A stretch of 64,000 bases of DNA from Marinomonas sp. TW1 (GTDB lineage Bacteria; Pseudomonadota; Gammaproteobacteria; Pseudomonadales; Marinomonadaceae): assembly GCF_001625355.1 (NCBI RefSeq), contig NZ_JSEE01000003.1, positions 62,001 through 126,000 of the forward strand, given 5' to 3'. The position numbers and the translations under genes are program-made. A model generated the notes under the pieces. It did no database searches and was not told the origin of the DNA. It saw only the letters and a list, made by a program, of their open reading frames with translations. Below, piece after piece: positions 24,747-34,198 of this stretch (position 1 is its first letter; every line of letters begins with the position of its first letter).

Positions 24747-26228
24747 ATGTCTGAGGTAAGAACACGTATTGCCCCGTCACCAACGGGTGATCCTCATGTT
24801 GGTACGGCCTATATTGCATTATTTAATATGGCGTTTGCACGCAAAATGGGCGGTAAGTTTATTTTGCGTATTGAAGACACCGACCAGACTCGTAGTACGC
24901 CTGAATCAGAAAAAATGATTCTCGATGCTTTGCGTTGGTTGGGATTGGATTGGGCAGAAGGTCCAGACGTTGGTGGTGAATACGGTCCTTATCGTCAAAG
25001 TGAACGTGGTGACATTTATGGTCAATACGCCCGTGAGCTGGTCGAAAAAGGCCACGCATTTTACGCTTTTGAAACACCAGAAGAGCTGGATCAAATGCGT
25101 GCTGAGCAAAAAGAACAAGGTCTGCCGCAAAAATACGATGGTCGAGCACTGACACTGTCTGATGAAGAAGTGCAGGCCAAATTGGATGCTGGTGTGCCAT
25201 ACGTTATTCGTATGAAGGTACCAGAAGACGGCGTGTGTGTAGTACAAGACATGTTGCGTGGCACCATTGAAATTGACTGGGCTCAAGTGGACATGCAAGT
25301 GCTACTGAAAGCCGATGGTATGCCAACGTATCACTTAGCGAATGTTGTGGACGATCATCTAATGAAGATCACTCACGTGATTCGTGGTGAGGAATGGATC
25401 AACTCTGCGCCTAAGCACATTTTGTTATATCAATACTTTGGTTGGGACATGCCAACATTATGTCATATGCCTTTGTTGCGTAATCCTGATAAATCTAAGC
25501 TGTCAAAACGTAAAAACCCGACCAGTATTTTGTACTACCAACGTATGGGTTACATGGCGGAAGCTGTGATCAACTACTTGGGGCGTATGGGCTGGTCGAT
25601 GCCAGATGAGCGTGAAAAATTCTCATTAGATGACATGATTGAGCATTTTGACATTCAGCGCGTTTCACTTGGCGGCCCTGTATTTGATGTGGAAAAGCTA
25701 AGCTGGTTGAACGGCATGTGGATACGTGAAGATCTGACTCCAGAAAGCTTTGCACAGAAGTATGTAGAATGGGCTTTGAACCCTGAATACTTGATGAAAA
25801 TCTTACCCTTGGTCATACCACGAGTAGAGACTTTCTCGGACGTGGCGGATGTGGCGGGCTTCTTCTTGAAAGGTTTGCTGCCACTGACCAAAGAAGACTT
25901 TGCTAGCATCAAGATGGAAGAGGAGACCCTTCGCAAAGCCATGCAGTTTGCTTTATGGCGTTTAGAGGCATTAAACAAGTGGGAAAAAGACAACATCTTT
26001 AACGAAATGAAATCTTTGGCGCAAGCGATGGAAATCAAGCCGAAAGATTTCTTTGCTCCTTTGTTTGTGGCCATTTCAGGCAGCACGGCTTCGGTATCGG
26101 TATTTGATGCTATGGCGATTTTGGGGTCAGACATTTCCCGAGCTCGTATGCGTACCGCAGTGAACGCACTTGGTGGACCTTCTAAGAAAGAAACTAAGCG
26201 TTGGGAGAAAGAATACGCCGCTCTATAA
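24747..26228 (+). CDS. gltX: Glutamate-tRNA ligase
   Basis: 493 residues, usual for a bacterial GluRS. Class I aminoacyl-tRNA synthetase signatures are present: the HIGH-type motif in [20 protein letters not shown] (residues ~7-26) and the KMSKS-type motif [13 protein letters not shown] (~250). [17 protein letters not shown] and [23 protein letters not shown] are conserved GluRS segments, and the C-terminal anticodon-binding domain ends in [17 protein letters not shown]. It charges tRNA(Glu). It is single, with its own promoter and a terminator at 26298. Confidence 0.96.
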   Translation: MSEVRTRIAPSPTGDPHVGTAYIALFNMAFARKMGGKFILRIEDTDQTRSTPESEKMILDALRWLGLDWAEGPDVGGEYGPYRQSERGDIYGQYARELVEKGHAFYAFETPEELDQMRAEQKEQGLPQKYDGRALTLSDEEVQAKLDAGVPYVIRMKVPEDGVCVVQDMLRGTIEIDWAQVDMQVLLKADGMPTYHLANVVDDHLMKITHVIRGEEWINSAPKHILLYQYFGWDMPTLCHMPLLRNPDKSKLSKRKNPTSILYYQRMGYMAEAVINYLGRMGWSMPDEREKFSLDDMIEHFDIQRVSLGGPVFDVEKLSWLNGMWIREDLTPESFAQKYVEWALNPEYLMKILPLVIPRVETFSDVADVAGFFLKGLLPLTKEDFASIKMEEETLRKAMQFALWRLEALNKWEKDNIFNEMKSLAQAMEIKPKDFFAPLFVAISGSTASVSVFDAMAILGSDISRARMRTAVNALGGPSKKETKRWEKEYAAL

Positions 26229-26297
26229 GCAGAAGGCGATTCCATTAAAGGGGATTTGTCGAGATTGATATCATCGTCTTATTGCTCTTAAAACGCA

Positions 26298-26328
26298 TAA
26301 AAAAACCGGCCATTGGCCGGTTTTTTTG
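26298..26328. terminator. Bidirectional rho-independent terminator between gltX and a chemoreceptor
   Basis: A-run, stem AACCGGCCA/TGGCCGGTT around one central base, then seven T residues. It serves both convergent genes. Confidence 0.94.
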
Positions 26329-26354
26329 TTTCTATAGCAAATGTGAGATCAGTA

Positions 26355-28241
26355 TTATTTCGTGGTGAAAACGCTGGTCTTACTGTCTAGGCTAGAGACT
26401 TGGTTATGGATGTCTCTGGTATTACCTTCAATGCTGTTGATGAAGCTATTGTCACGTTGTAGCTGTTGCGCAATCTTATCCATTTCTTCACTCATATGAA
26501 TGGCGGTTTTAGCGACTTCTTGAATGGATCGTGCCATTTCAACAGAAGAGGAAGAGCTGGTTTGTGCGTTTTGCTCGATTTCACGAATAGCCAGTTCGGC
26601 TTTTTCACTGAAGTCTTCGATAGCATGCAGATTCTCTTGACCATTTTTCATGGTTTCAATGGCATTTTGAGTAGAAGACTGAATGGTGCTAACAATGTCC
26701 GTGATTTTCGCTGTGGCATCGACTGTTTTCTCTGCCAATGAGCGTACTTCATCCGCAACAACCGAGAACCCACGACCAGCTTCACCCGCACGAGCGGCTT
26801 CAATGGCAGCGTTCAAAGCGAGTAGGTTCGTTTGGTTAGCAAGGTCATTGATCATCGCAATTACATTATCAATGTCTTTTGATAATTGACCAAGTTCGTT
26901 TAGTTGTTCGCTGGTTTTGTTCACTACTTGGATCGTTGTTGATAAATTAGAAATCGCCCCATTGATGGTTTCAGCGCCTAATTTAGCCGACTCATAAGTA
27001 TTTTGAGACTGCGAACTTAAATCCTCTGTGGTATGAGAAATACTCGAAATGGTCGTTGAGATTTCTTCTGTCGCTGCCGCAAGCGAGTTCGTTTGTTCGC
27101 TCACAGAACGGTTACTTTGGGCAATGTTCGTCACGGATGTGTTCAGTTCGGTGACCATGCCACTGACGTCTCGGGTCGTTGTGACAACATCGCCGATAAC
27201 CGCTCCTAAGCCTGTGGTCATTTCGTTGACTGAGCTACACAATGAATCAAACTCATCGTTACGTTTGTTATTCACCGTCAAACGTGCCGTTAAGTCGCCA
27301 CTTTTAACCTTGCCTAAATCTGAGATGATTTGGCTTAGGGTTTTTTTCACGTTACTACCAATACTTGCCATCATTAAGGCCGCAATGATCGCAACAGCAA
27401 TACTGACAATGATGACACTAATGCTGGCTTGTTGTGAGCTTGTTGAGGCTTGTTGGCGTGCTTCCGTAACCGCTTGTTGCATGTAATTGGCGGCCGCTAA
27501 ACGAGTCTCATTGAAGCTCTTTTTAGCTGAGCCAAAAGCGTCTTGCATTTGACTAAGGACTTGATTTTCTTGGTCAAAATTTCCTACGGCCGTGAAGTAT
27601 TGGTTGATTACTTCACCAAAGCGTTCTTCAAGACCAAAGTTGGTAACGCGCTTATAAAACTTCTCGTATCGTTCCATGAAAACTTGTTTGTTTTCTGTAT
27701 TTGGTTCGAAGATGTAGTTTTTTTCTGCTTCACGTACTGGTAGGAATTCTTGTTTAACCAGACTTAGGAATGAAATTTCTTCAGTCACTTTTTCACCTAA
27801 GCTGGAGATCGTACCTTTTAAACCAGAGGTACCATTAAATCCTACTTTTTGTTTCTGAATGACAAGTTGTTTTAAGGCGGTATTGTATAGATCCAAAGAA
27901 GAAGCAATTTGAGTTAGGTTTTCTTTGGCGCCTTCATCTTGAAGCAATTCAAGGTCTTTGTTCAGAATGACGGTGAAGTCTTCGTAATTGGTATCGAGTG
28001 TTGTGATAAAAGTATCAAAGCTTGAATCATCAATACTGGAAAGTGACTCGTACTCTTCCATTAAAATAATGGTGAGGGATGAGAGATCTTTATCGACTGT
28101 GGTGAGTCGGTCAAATTGTGATGAGGATGTCTCTTGTACATTTAATCCCTGCAATGCGACGGCGGTAACTACCACAAAGCCAAGAACTGCTGCTATCAAG
28201 AGAGAGAGTAACTTGGTGCGAAAACTTAGATTTGCCAACAT
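26355..28241 (-). CDS. Methyl-accepting chemotaxis protein with long periplasmic helical sensor
   Basis: 628 residues. A membrane helix (~8-30) is followed by a periplasmic domain of about 240 residues, all helical, with [22 protein letters not shown]. Its size and the R-x-x-E-K-x-Y pattern suggest a bimodular helical (HBM-like) or long four-helix sensor. A second membrane helix (~276-298), a HAMP domain ([15 protein letters not shown]) and the signalling domain follow, with the tip [45 protein letters not shown] precedes the ATG. The protein ends in SKTSVFTTK without the NWETF-type CheR/CheB docking tail. HBM receptors known elsewhere sense TCA-cycle acids; the ligand here is unknown. Confidence 0.9.
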   Translation of the reverse strand: MLANLSFRTKLLSLLIAAVLGFVVVTAVALQGLNVQETSSSQFDRLTTVDKDLSSLTIILMEEYESLSSIDDSSFDTFITTLDTNYEDFTVILNKDLELLQDEGAKENLTQIASSLDLYNTALKQLVIQKQKVGFNGTSGLKGTISSLGEKVTEEISFLSLVKQEFLPVREAEKNYIFEPNTENKQVFMERYEKFYKRVTNFGLEERFGEVINQYFTAVGNFDQENQVLSQMQDAFGSAKKSFNETRLAAANYMQQAVTEARQQASTSSQQASISVIIVSIAVAIIAALMMASIGSNVKKTLSQIISDLGKVKSGDLTARLTVNNKRNDEFDSLCSSVNEMTTGLGAVIGDVVTTTRDVSGMVTELNTSVTNIAQSNRSVSEQTNSLAAATEEISTTISSISHTTEDLSSQSQNTYESAKLGAETINGAISNLSTTIQVVNKTSEQLNELGQLSKDIDNVIAMINDLANQTNLLALNAAIEAARAGEAGRGFSVVADEVRSLAEKTVDATAKITDIVSTIQSSTQNAIETMKNGQENLHAIEDFSEKAELAIREIEQNAQTSSSSSVEMARSIQEVAKTAIHMSEEMDKIAQQLQRDNSFINSIEGNTRDIHNQVSSLDSKTSVFTTK

Positions 28242-28410
28242 ATGATATCCTGCATTTATTATTATTCATCAAACAGATATTTATCCATAAAATCTTATGG
28301 TTCTGTCTAAACCATTTCAATTAGAGTCATCTAAATAGCTGTGTAGCTATATTATTGCTTCCTCTATCGTTTTTGCAATCTTATTAAGAGCTTTATAAGG
28401 AATTTATCTC

Positions 28411-28725
28411 TTAAATATCATGCGGGCTGAGCCAAATGTCCGCTTGGTTTTGTCCAATATAAGTAATAGTGCCAGAATATCGTGCAACCCCCGATGAACT
28501 GAATTCAAATTTATACACACGTTTAATCATCAAATTACCTTGATGCCAGCAAGGCCACCATTTTATGCCGGCAATGCTTTGGTCTAGCAGTTGTAAGTTA
28601 TAGGACTCACAATGTTGTTTTGCGGACAGCGTTGCGTGTTCTCGAATGGCGATGTTACGCCACCATGCATAAACAATGCTGGCAAATACAAGAACGATGA
28701 TGATGTCGGTTAGCTGCAGATTCAT
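28411..28725 (-). CDS. DUF3301 family protein, membrane anchored
   Basis: The 104-residue protein has an N-terminal membrane helix (TDIIIVLVFASIVYAWW) and a small soluble domain with the pattern I associate with DUF3301: AKQHCESYNLQLLDQSIAG, then KRVYKFEFSSSGVARYSGTITY. The function of this gammaproteobacterial family is unknown. No operon partner is evident. The long 5' gap (368 bp) before it carries structured DNA. Confidence 0.75.
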   Translation of the reverse strand: MNLQLTDIIIVLVFASIVYAWWRNIAIREHATLSAKQHCESYNLQLLDQSIAGIKWWPCWHQGNLMIKRVYKFEFSSSGVARYSGTITYIGQNQADIWLSPHDI

Positions 28726-28916
28726 AATAGTGGGTTCTTAAAATCAGGAATGTTCAACATGATAACGAAATTATCGAATTAAGATAACCAAAAGCTGGAA
28801 TGGGTTTATTGGAAAGAGATTTATTTTTACTGAATAACGGATGGCGTTTGTGTCGCCTAAATTTAAGCTAAAACCGGAAGTGCGTCCTGATCAGGATGAC
28901 TCAGGTAGAAATAAAT

Positions 28917-28960
28917 ACGTGGCTACCTCCAAGCAGGAGAGAAAGGAGAGGTAGCCACGT
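28917..28960. terminator. 13-bp perfect stem-loop downstream of flavodoxin
   Basis: ACGTGGCTACCTC pairs with GAGGTAGCCACGT over an 18-base purine-rich loop. On the minus strand ATTTATTTC follows, an imperfect U-tract, so it could end the flavodoxin transcript. Its symmetry also allows a DNA-level role. Confidence 0.45.
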
Positions 28961-28962
28961 TC

Positions 28963-29070
28963 TTTACGCAACGAAGAGCAAGTCGTATAATAACCTCATT
29001 GCTACTAAGTAAAATTTGGGCATTCGGGGCAGCGAATGTGTGGGAATCCAAATTGAGTCGTTTACTTAAT
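28963..29070 (+). ncRNA. Candidate small RNA antisense to the 3' region of the flavodoxin transcript
   Basis: TTTACG (28963-28968), a 17-bp spacer and TATAAT (28986-28991) form a plus-strand promoter candidate with no plus-strand gene after it. The predicted transcript start (~28998) lies just before a nested set of inverted arms: aagtaaa/tttactt (29007-29013 with 29061-29067), aatttgg/ccaaatt (29013-29019 with 29048-29054) and cattcg/cgaatg (29021-29026 with 29033-29038). The fold can equally be part of the flavodoxin 3' UTR. Evidence is pattern only. Confidence 0.3.
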
Positions 29071-29093
29071 ATCAATGGCCAGTCAGTTGGTTA

Positions 29094-29630
29094 TTATGCG
29101 GCCTCCACAGCTCTTTCAGCGTAAAGCTGGATAACCCACTGCTCAATGCGTTCGTCAGTGAGTTCAAATTGTTGGTCTTCGTCAATGGCGAGACCAATGA
29201 AACTTTCCTTATTTTCAACACAAGCTCGTGACGCTTCAAATTCGTAACCTTCGGTTGACCATTGGCCAATGAAAGTGGCTTTGGTTGGTAATAGCTTTTC
29301 ATACAACCAACCCATCGCATCAACAAAATAATCACCGTAACCAAATTGGTCACCTAGGCCATACAAGGCAACGGTGGTGTTCTCAAGAGAGAGCTCAGTA
29401 AGCTGATCTTCTATGTCTTCCCAGTCAGATTGGATGCCGCCAAAGTCCCATGTAGGGATGCCAAGTATTAACGTGGCGTATTCTTGTAACTGGCTGACTT
29501 CAATGTCTTTGATATTGAAGATATCAACCTGTTCACCCAATTCTTCCCATTGTTTTGCAATCTTGTTTCCGACTTCTTCTGTGTTATTGGTGTCGGTACC
29601 GTAAATTAGGGCTATTGATGCTTGAGCCAT
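29094..29630 (-). CDS. fldB: Long-chain flavodoxin (FldB/FldA type)
   Basis: 178 residues. The FMN phosphate loop IYGTDTNNTEEVG (T/S-rich with Thr at the usual places) is at residues ~9-21. The isoalloxazine contacts are in LGIPTWDFGGIQSDWE (Trp) and YGLGDQFGYGDYFVDAMG (Tyr). The ~20-residue insertion STEGYEFEASRACVENKESFIGL marks the long-chain class. The text LGIPTWDFG-x-IQ-x-DWE and ALYGLGDQ is closer to E. coli FldB than FldA as I recall them. It carries single electrons in place of ferredoxin, classically under iron limitation. It is 21 bp after an AraC-type regulator gene that is headed by a strong Fur box, so the pair is probably iron-repressed. Confidence 0.88.
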   Translation of the reverse strand: MAQASIALIYGTDTNNTEEVGNKIAKQWEELGEQVDIFNIKDIEVSQLQEYATLILGIPTWDFGGIQSDWEDIEDQLTELSLENTTVALYGLGDQFGYGDYFVDAMGWLYEKLLPTKATFIGQWSTEGYEFEASRACVENKESFIGLAIDEDQQFELTDERIEQWVIQLYAERAVEAA

Positions 29631-29651
29631 TTTGTAATCTATTCCTATTTC

Positions 29652-30539
29652 TTAATGAATTTGGCCGTAATGATGACTACTGACGCCAAAATGTTTAATA
29701 AAAGCGGCTTCAAACTGATCTTCAGAAAAGCCACTTTCTGCCACGATGTGAGATTTAGCTGTTGGATCTTGTCTTAATCTCGCTGCAGCGTATTTTATCT
29801 TGCTTTGAGTGCAATAGCTTTCAATTGATTGCCCAACAACCAAATAGAAGCCAATCATCAATGCTTCGGTATTTAAACCGGTTAAGGTTGCCAGTTTTTG
29901 GACCGTAATTTTGTCGTGTTCTGGTGCTTCAATCAGGTTCTGGGCATGGAACAATTTACTCTGGCAATCTTCACAGCGAGAGAGGTGGCTGAGCATTTGT
30001 AATTGCTCAATCAAAGTAAAAATAACCGAATAAATATGACCTGCTAGGCTAATGGAATGGCCGTTATGAGTTAAAACAGGTTCAATAGTTTGTTTTGTTT
30101 TACTGGTCATTGGAAGGCTAATGGTCGTTCCATTATCCGATAACGCTTTTTGCATAGAAGAAAAATGCTGGATGATTTGATCTTCCGTTTCACCCAATAC
30201 AGAAGCCAATAAACTTGGGCTAATGCAAATTTGCAGTAGACTTTGTTGCTGGTCTTTTGTCATCTCGAAATGACCACTTATTGGACTTGCTTGGTAGCGT
30301 ATTTGTACAGATTGAATGTCTTCAACTGAACGAATGGCTTGAGTACCAAGAAACGAAAAATACAATCCCGTCTGAGCTTCTTCTTGCAAGGTAACGTCTT
30401 GTTGAGCCTGTATGTGGTGGTTCAACAAGGTTAAGTTTGGCAGTAAAGACAATAGATGCTTATGCCCAGATAAGACATCAGCAACAGGTTCTTTTACCTG
30501 TCCTTGGTTGTCGTAAATATCTTGCATGTGAATTTGCAT
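29652..30539 (-). CDS. AraC-family regulator linked to iron limitation
   Basis: 295 residues. The N-terminal ~190 residues are an unassigned ligand or sensor region. RCEDCQSKLFHAQNLIE leads into an AraC-type DNA-binding domain with ITVQKLATLTGLNTEALMIGFYLVVGQSIESYCTQSKI and SHIVAESGFSEDQFEAAFIKHFGVSSHHY. The layout is like the PchR/YbtA siderophore-uptake regulators of the AraC family. The promoter carries a 14-of-15 match to the TGATAATnATTATCA Fur core. Flavodoxin follows after 21 bp, so a shared iron-starvation operon is likely; whether this protein also controls flavodoxin or outside genes is unknown. Two cysteines in the CEDC linker could sense metal or redox state (inference). Confidence 0.75.
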   Translation of the reverse strand: MQIHMQDIYDNQGQVKEPVADVLSGHKHLLSLLPNLTLLNHHIQAQQDVTLQEEAQTGLYFSFLGTQAIRSVEDIQSVQIRYQASPISGHFEMTKDQQQSLLQICISPSLLASVLGETEDQIIQHFSSMQKALSDNGTTISLPMTSKTKQTIEPVLTHNGHSISLAGHIYSVIFTLIEQLQMLSHLSRCEDCQSKLFHAQNLIEAPEHDKITVQKLATLTGLNTEALMIGFYLVVGQSIESYCTQSKIKYAAARLRQDPTAKSHIVAESGFSEDQFEAAFIKHFGVSSHHYGQIH

Positions 30540-30557
30540 CTCGTTGTGCCTCTAACT

Positions 30558-30572
30558 TGATAATGGTTATCA
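30558..30572 (-). promoter_or_regulatory. Fur box overlapping the -10 of the AraC-flavodoxin operon
   Basis: On the minus strand TGATAACCATTATCA differs from the 7-1-7 Fur core at one position. It lies 19 bp before the regulator's ATG and adjoins the -10, so bound Fur-Fe would block transcription. Confidence 0.85.
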
Positions 30573-30600
30573 TTAAAGAGGTTTTTTAAAATGAATGCAA
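30572..30600 (-). promoter_or_regulatory. Sigma-70 promoter of the AraC-flavodoxin operon
   Basis: Minus strand: TTGCAT (30600-30595), a 17-bp spacer and TTTAAT (30577-30572). It lies between two Fur-like sites. Confidence 0.65.
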
Positions 30601-30613
30601 GTGATTCTCATTA
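30596..30613 (-). promoter_or_regulatory. Second, weaker Fur-like site upstream of the -35
   Basis: TGAGAATCACTTGCA matches about 10 of 14 core positions and overlaps the -35. It could extend Fur binding from the strong site. Confidence 0.4.
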
Positions 30614-30686
30614 AATATTTTGTATAAATTTATGGGGGCGGATATTTTGCCTGCATGACCCACTCAGAAAGCGGTTAAATAATGGG

Positions 30687-32054
30687 TTATTTCAAATAGT
30701 CTGCCCTGTTAAGACCGTACTTTTGCATTTTCTGGTTTAAGGTTCGTCTTGGTAGTTGTAGTTGTTCTAAGACTTGTTGGATATTACCTTCTTGCTGGTT
30801 CAAGCTGGCTTCGATCAAACTACGTTCGTACTCTTGTACTTTGACACTTAAGGGTAATGGGGTTTGTGTGTCGATGTGTTCTTGTGCTTGGTAGCCCGCC
30901 AAAATTTTGGCGATGCTGGTGTTGGCCTCAAGAGCATACCGCAGGGCGACATTTCTTAATTCTCGCACGTTTCCAGGCCAGCCATAAAGCGTTAAGGTTT
31001 CCAGATCGATGGGGCTGAGAGGTCGAAATTCGCCGCCTCTTTCTTCAATGGCCTCTCGACAAAAATGTTCGAATAACAAGGGAATATCTGAGCCCCTGTG
31101 CCTGAGTTCGGGTAAGTGTATTTGCGATACATTTAAGCGAAAGAATAAGTCTTGTCGAAAGTCTGCTGTGTTTTGTAAATCTTGTTTCGCGGCCGCGACC
31201 ACGCGAAGGTTGATGCTGATGGTTTGGTTGCTGCCAATGCGTTCGACTTGGTTCTCTTGTAAGACTCGCAACAGCTTAATCTGCATAGCAAGGGGCATGC
31301 TTTCAATTTCATCAAGAAATAGGGTGCCGCCACTGGCTAATTCCAATTTTCCAATGCGTTGTTTGTGGGCACTGGTGAAGGCACCCGCTTCATGTCCGAA
31401 GAGTTCGCTTTCAAATAGGTCAGCTGGGATTGCCGCACAGTTAATGGCGACAAAAGGTTTTTCTCGACGTGGGCTGGCGTCGTGTAATGCCTTCGCGACC
31501 AGTTCTTTACCACAACCCGTTTTACCATAGACAATTACATGCGCATCAATGTTAGCGAAAGTCTGAATTTGGTGGCGTACTCTTACGATCTGTTCATCTT
31601 GGCCAATTATGGATTCTTCTAAACCATGCAGATCACCGAGATATTGGCTTTGATTCGCCATCTGTAATTGTGTTTTTCGAGCTTGTTTGGCTTTTTCAAC
31701 GGTCTGGATTAAACGATTCGGGTCGAATGGCTTTTCAAGAAAATCAAAGGCGCCATCGCGCAATGCATTGACCGCCGTATCAATGTCGCCGTGTCCGGTG
31801 ATTAAAATAAAGGGCAAAGAGGGGTCTTGTGCGAGGCATTGGTTCATTAACGTCAGGCCATCCATTGGTGACATGCGAATGTCACTGACCACAATACAAG
31901 CCTGATCGGGTTGAAATTGATCGAGCAAGGTTTGTGCTTGGTGGAACTCTCTGACGTCATAATCAGAGAGTCTTAGCCACTGTGCTGTAGTGGAGCGTAC
32001 GATCTCGTCGTCATCGAGTAGCCATATTTCAATTGAAGAAATGTCGTTTTGCAT
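30687..32054 (-). CDS. dctD: DctD-like sigma-54-dependent response regulator
   Basis: 455 residues. The receiver domain (~8-122) has the acidic cluster LLDDDE, phospho-Asp58 in VVSDIRMSPMDG, and the Lys in FLEKPFDP. The AAA+ domain (~145-370) has Walker A GKTGCGKE, Walker B GGTLFLDEIESMPLAMQIKLLRVLQE (the wording typical of DctD), RQDLFFRLNV and YGWPGNVRELRN. A Fis-type helix-turn-helix (GNIQQVLEQLQLPRRTLNQKM) is at the end. Unusually, the sigma-54-contact loop reads GAFTSA (Ser228, codon AGT at 31371-31373) where GAFTGA is almost invariant. It pairs with the kinase gene that ends one base upstream. DctBD systems control C4-dicarboxylate uptake; no transporter of that kind is in the window. 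Confidence 0.85.
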   Translation of the reverse strand: MQNDISSIEIWLLDDDEIVRSTTAQWLRLSDYDVREFHQAQTLLDQFQPDQACIVVSDIRMSPMDGLTLMNQCLAQDPSLPFILITGHGDIDTAVNALRDGAFDFLEKPFDPNRLIQTVEKAKQARKTQLQMANQSQYLGDLHGLEESIIGQDEQIVRVRHQIQTFANIDAHVIVYGKTGCGKELVAKALHDASPRREKPFVAINCAAIPADLFESELFGHEAGAFTSAHKQRIGKLELASGGTLFLDEIESMPLAMQIKLLRVLQENQVERIGSNQTISINLRVVAAAKQDLQNTADFRQDLFFRLNVSQIHLPELRHRGSDIPLLFEHFCREAIEERGGEFRPLSPIDLETLTLYGWPGNVRELRNVALRYALEANTSIAKILAGYQAQEHIDTQTPLPLSVKVQEYERSLIEASLNQQEGNIQQVLEQLQLPRRTLNQKMQKYGLNRADYLK

Positions 32055-32055
32055 T

Positions 32056-34131
32056 TTATGCCTTTAATAAACGTAATCGGAAAACCAATTCTGTCGCATC
32101 ATTATAACTTGCTTGCAACTTGCCATTCATGTCTTTGGCTAGGTTGGCGCTGATCGCCATACCTAAGCCCAAGCCTTTGCCAATGGGTTTGGTGGTAAAA
32201 AAAGGTTCAAATATATGCGCTAGCTTGTCTTTCTCAATACCCGGGCCATTGTCTTTAAACTGCATTTCTATATAGCGATCATCGGAACTCAATGAAATAT
32301 CGATGGCGGGTGTGATGTTGGCTTCTGCACACGCTTGGATGCTGTTGCTGATCAAATTAGAGAAGATCTGTTCGAGACGGCTCGGCTCGGCTAAAACGAG
32401 GTCATTACCATGACTGTGTAACTGATGGGTGAGGCCGTGCGTTTCGTCGCCTAGGTGATGAAGCGCATTTTGAAAACATTGGTTAATCGACGTTGGCGTC
32501 AGTTGTTCTGGTCGACGATAAGCAAAGACCTTTAACTCACTGGTGAGTTTTTGCATTCTCACCACCAAAGACTCTAGGTCAGAGACGACCTTGAGTGCTT
32601 GTTCAGAGTCTTGTCGTTTTAACAGCAGTTCGGCGGTGTAGGTGAGTGTACGAATGCCTGTTAAGGGTTGATTTAGTTCATGAGCAATGGCGGTAGACAT
32701 TTGGCCGATGGCCGCCAATTTTTCGGTTCGGAGAAGTTCTTTTTGTGCGACTTGTAGGGCTTGGGTTCGCTCCAATACCCTGTCTTCCAATCTTGCGTTG
32801 GCTTCAAGCAAACTGAGTTCGGCTTTTTTACGTTTGCTGATGTTAAGTAGGGTGACTAGATAACCTAATGAGTGATCCCACTGTAAAGGCGATACAGATA
32901 ACAATGCAGGAAAAGTATCACCATTATGCTTTTGTAGAATCACTTCTTGTTCGAGAAGGTCCTCGTTGTTATGAATGTCGCCGCTACTCAGTGCATTTAG
33001 AAAACGTCGCGCGGTCTGGTTTTCAGCGCGTTCTGGTAAAAACGTCATCAGATTGTGTGAGATCAGCGGATGAGGTTCGCCAAAATAACGCTTGCCCATT
33101 GGGTTAACAAATGAAATGTGACCTTGATTGGTGAGCAGCAGTAAGCCGACATGGGTGTTTTCGATCAGCACTCGTTGTTGTAAGACACTGTTGGCAATGA
33201 GGTGTTGATTTTCTAACTTGGAAGCAATTTTCAGTGATCTTTCTCGTCGGTACAACCAGAATACAAAAATCAAAGCAAAGAGCCCCAAGCTGACCCAAGC
33301 TATATTATGCGCTGTTTTTTGTATGTTATTTAAACTAGAAAGATAATGGATTTGCCATTTTAAATCGTCCAGTAACACATCTTGCAGTAGGTAGTGCTGG
33401 TCATTCAGGCGATAGGTTTTTGCGCTAGTATGATCAAGAAACTGAATGGCTTTAGGGTTATTGAGCCAGTCACTGGTGATGACACGGTTGAGTTTGTTGG
33501 CGACAAATACCAGATCGTTTTGATCGGTCATGACCACAAGGTCGTCTAGTAGGTTCCAGCGTTCAATTAAATCGCTGACATTGATTTTGACTGCAATGGC
33601 CCCGGACAATTTGCCTGTTTGGCTGTAAACCGGTGCCAGAGCCAGATGTGCGGATTGAAACGCTGTTGGGCTGTAACCAGAGATAAGCAGGTATTCTCCC
33701 TGATATTCCTTAAGCGTGTCACTTAGATCGGCCAGATTAAAATAGTCTTCTAGTTCAAAATTAAGGGATTGTTCACTGGACAGCATTTCTTCCCCTTTGG
33801 CCGATAAGATGAACCAATCTTGGGTTTTAGAGACGTGTGTTAAGTCTTCAAGCTGTCGCTGCATTTGTTGCTTTACCGTCTGCTCATTTGGGTCTTGCAT
33901 GAAAGCTAACAAGGTAGGATTGTCTGCTAAAGCGTATGGGAGGATCTGGTAATTTTTAAGTTCATTGCGTAGTTCAATGACATAATCCAGCAATCTATCT
34001 TGGCCTTCGTTATGTTTTTCGATAATGAGAACCTGATAGGCTAGCTTGTTCACGATGAAAAACAGTAATGCCATGCTAGCCAGTCCTAGGCTGACAAACG
34101 ACAGTCTGTGCTTTTGAAATAATGCGATCAA
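32056..34131 (-). CDS. dctB: DctB-like sensor histidine kinase with an added PAS domain
   Basis: 691 residues, longer than usual DctB (~600). Two membrane helices (~12-30 and ~281-298) bracket a periplasmic sensor of ~250 residues in the double-Cache style. A cytoplasmic PAS domain follows (VLIENTHVGLLLLTNQGHISFVNPMGKRYFG to SKRKKAELSL), and a coiled coil leads to the dimerisation box IGQMSTAIAHELNQPLTGIRTLTY, where phospho-His is residue 484. The ATPase boxes are N (IFSNLISNSIQAC), D (FKDNGPGIEKDKL) and G (GKGLGLGMAIS). The HELNQPL wording is typical of DctB-type kinases. The PAS domain probably accounts for the added length. Confidence 0.82.
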   Translation of the reverse strand: MIALFQKHRLSFVSLGLASMALLFFIVNKLAYQVLIIEKHNEGQDRLLDYVIELRNELKNYQILPYALADNPTLLAFMQDPNEQTVKQQMQRQLEDLTHVSKTQDWFILSAKGEEMLSSEQSLNFELEDYFNLADLSDTLKEYQGEYLLISGYSPTAFQSAHLALAPVYSQTGKLSGAIAVKINVSDLIERWNLLDDLVVMTDQNDLVFVANKLNRVITSDWLNNPKAIQFLDHTSAKTYRLNDQHYLLQDVLLDDLKWQIHYLSSLNNIQKTAHNIAWVSLGLFALIFVFWLYRRERSLKIASKLENQHLIANSVLQQRVLIENTHVGLLLLTNQGHISFVNPMGKRYFGEPHPLISHNLMTFLPERAENQTARRFLNALSSGDIHNNEDLLEQEVILQKHNGDTFPALLSVSPLQWDHSLGYLVTLLNISKRKKAELSLLEANARLEDRVLERTQALQVAQKELLRTEKLAAIGQMSTAIAHELNQPLTGIRTLTYTAELLLKRQDSEQALKVVSDLESLVVRMQKLTSELKVFAYRRPEQLTPTSINQCFQNALHHLGDETHGLTHQLHSHGNDLVLAEPSRLEQIFSNLISNSIQACAEANITPAIDISLSSDDRYIEMQFKDNGPGIEKDKLAHIFEPFFTTKPIGKGLGLGMAISANLAKDMNGKLQASYNDATELVFRLRLLKA

Positions 34132-34198
34132 AAAAAGGCTCTATCTGTATTAGCGATGATTCATTACCAGCACCTATCTTAGGTCGCGATCAGTCGCG

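Larger units (their letters stand above)
28726..29093. other. Structured intergenic region between a DUF3301 gene and flavodoxin
   Basis: The stretch holds a palindrome (tcctgatcagga, 28884-28895), a 13-bp stem at 28917-28960, a promoter-like pair on the plus strand at 28963-28991 and a nested inverted-repeat set at 29007-29067. It carries the 3' end of the flavodoxin transcript and the promoter of the DUF3301 gene. No protein-coding remnant was found. Confidence 0.6.

Noticed and set aside
25655-26245. 196-codon minus-strand open frame in gltX
   Set aside because: Long, but opposite a conserved synthetase; no family character.
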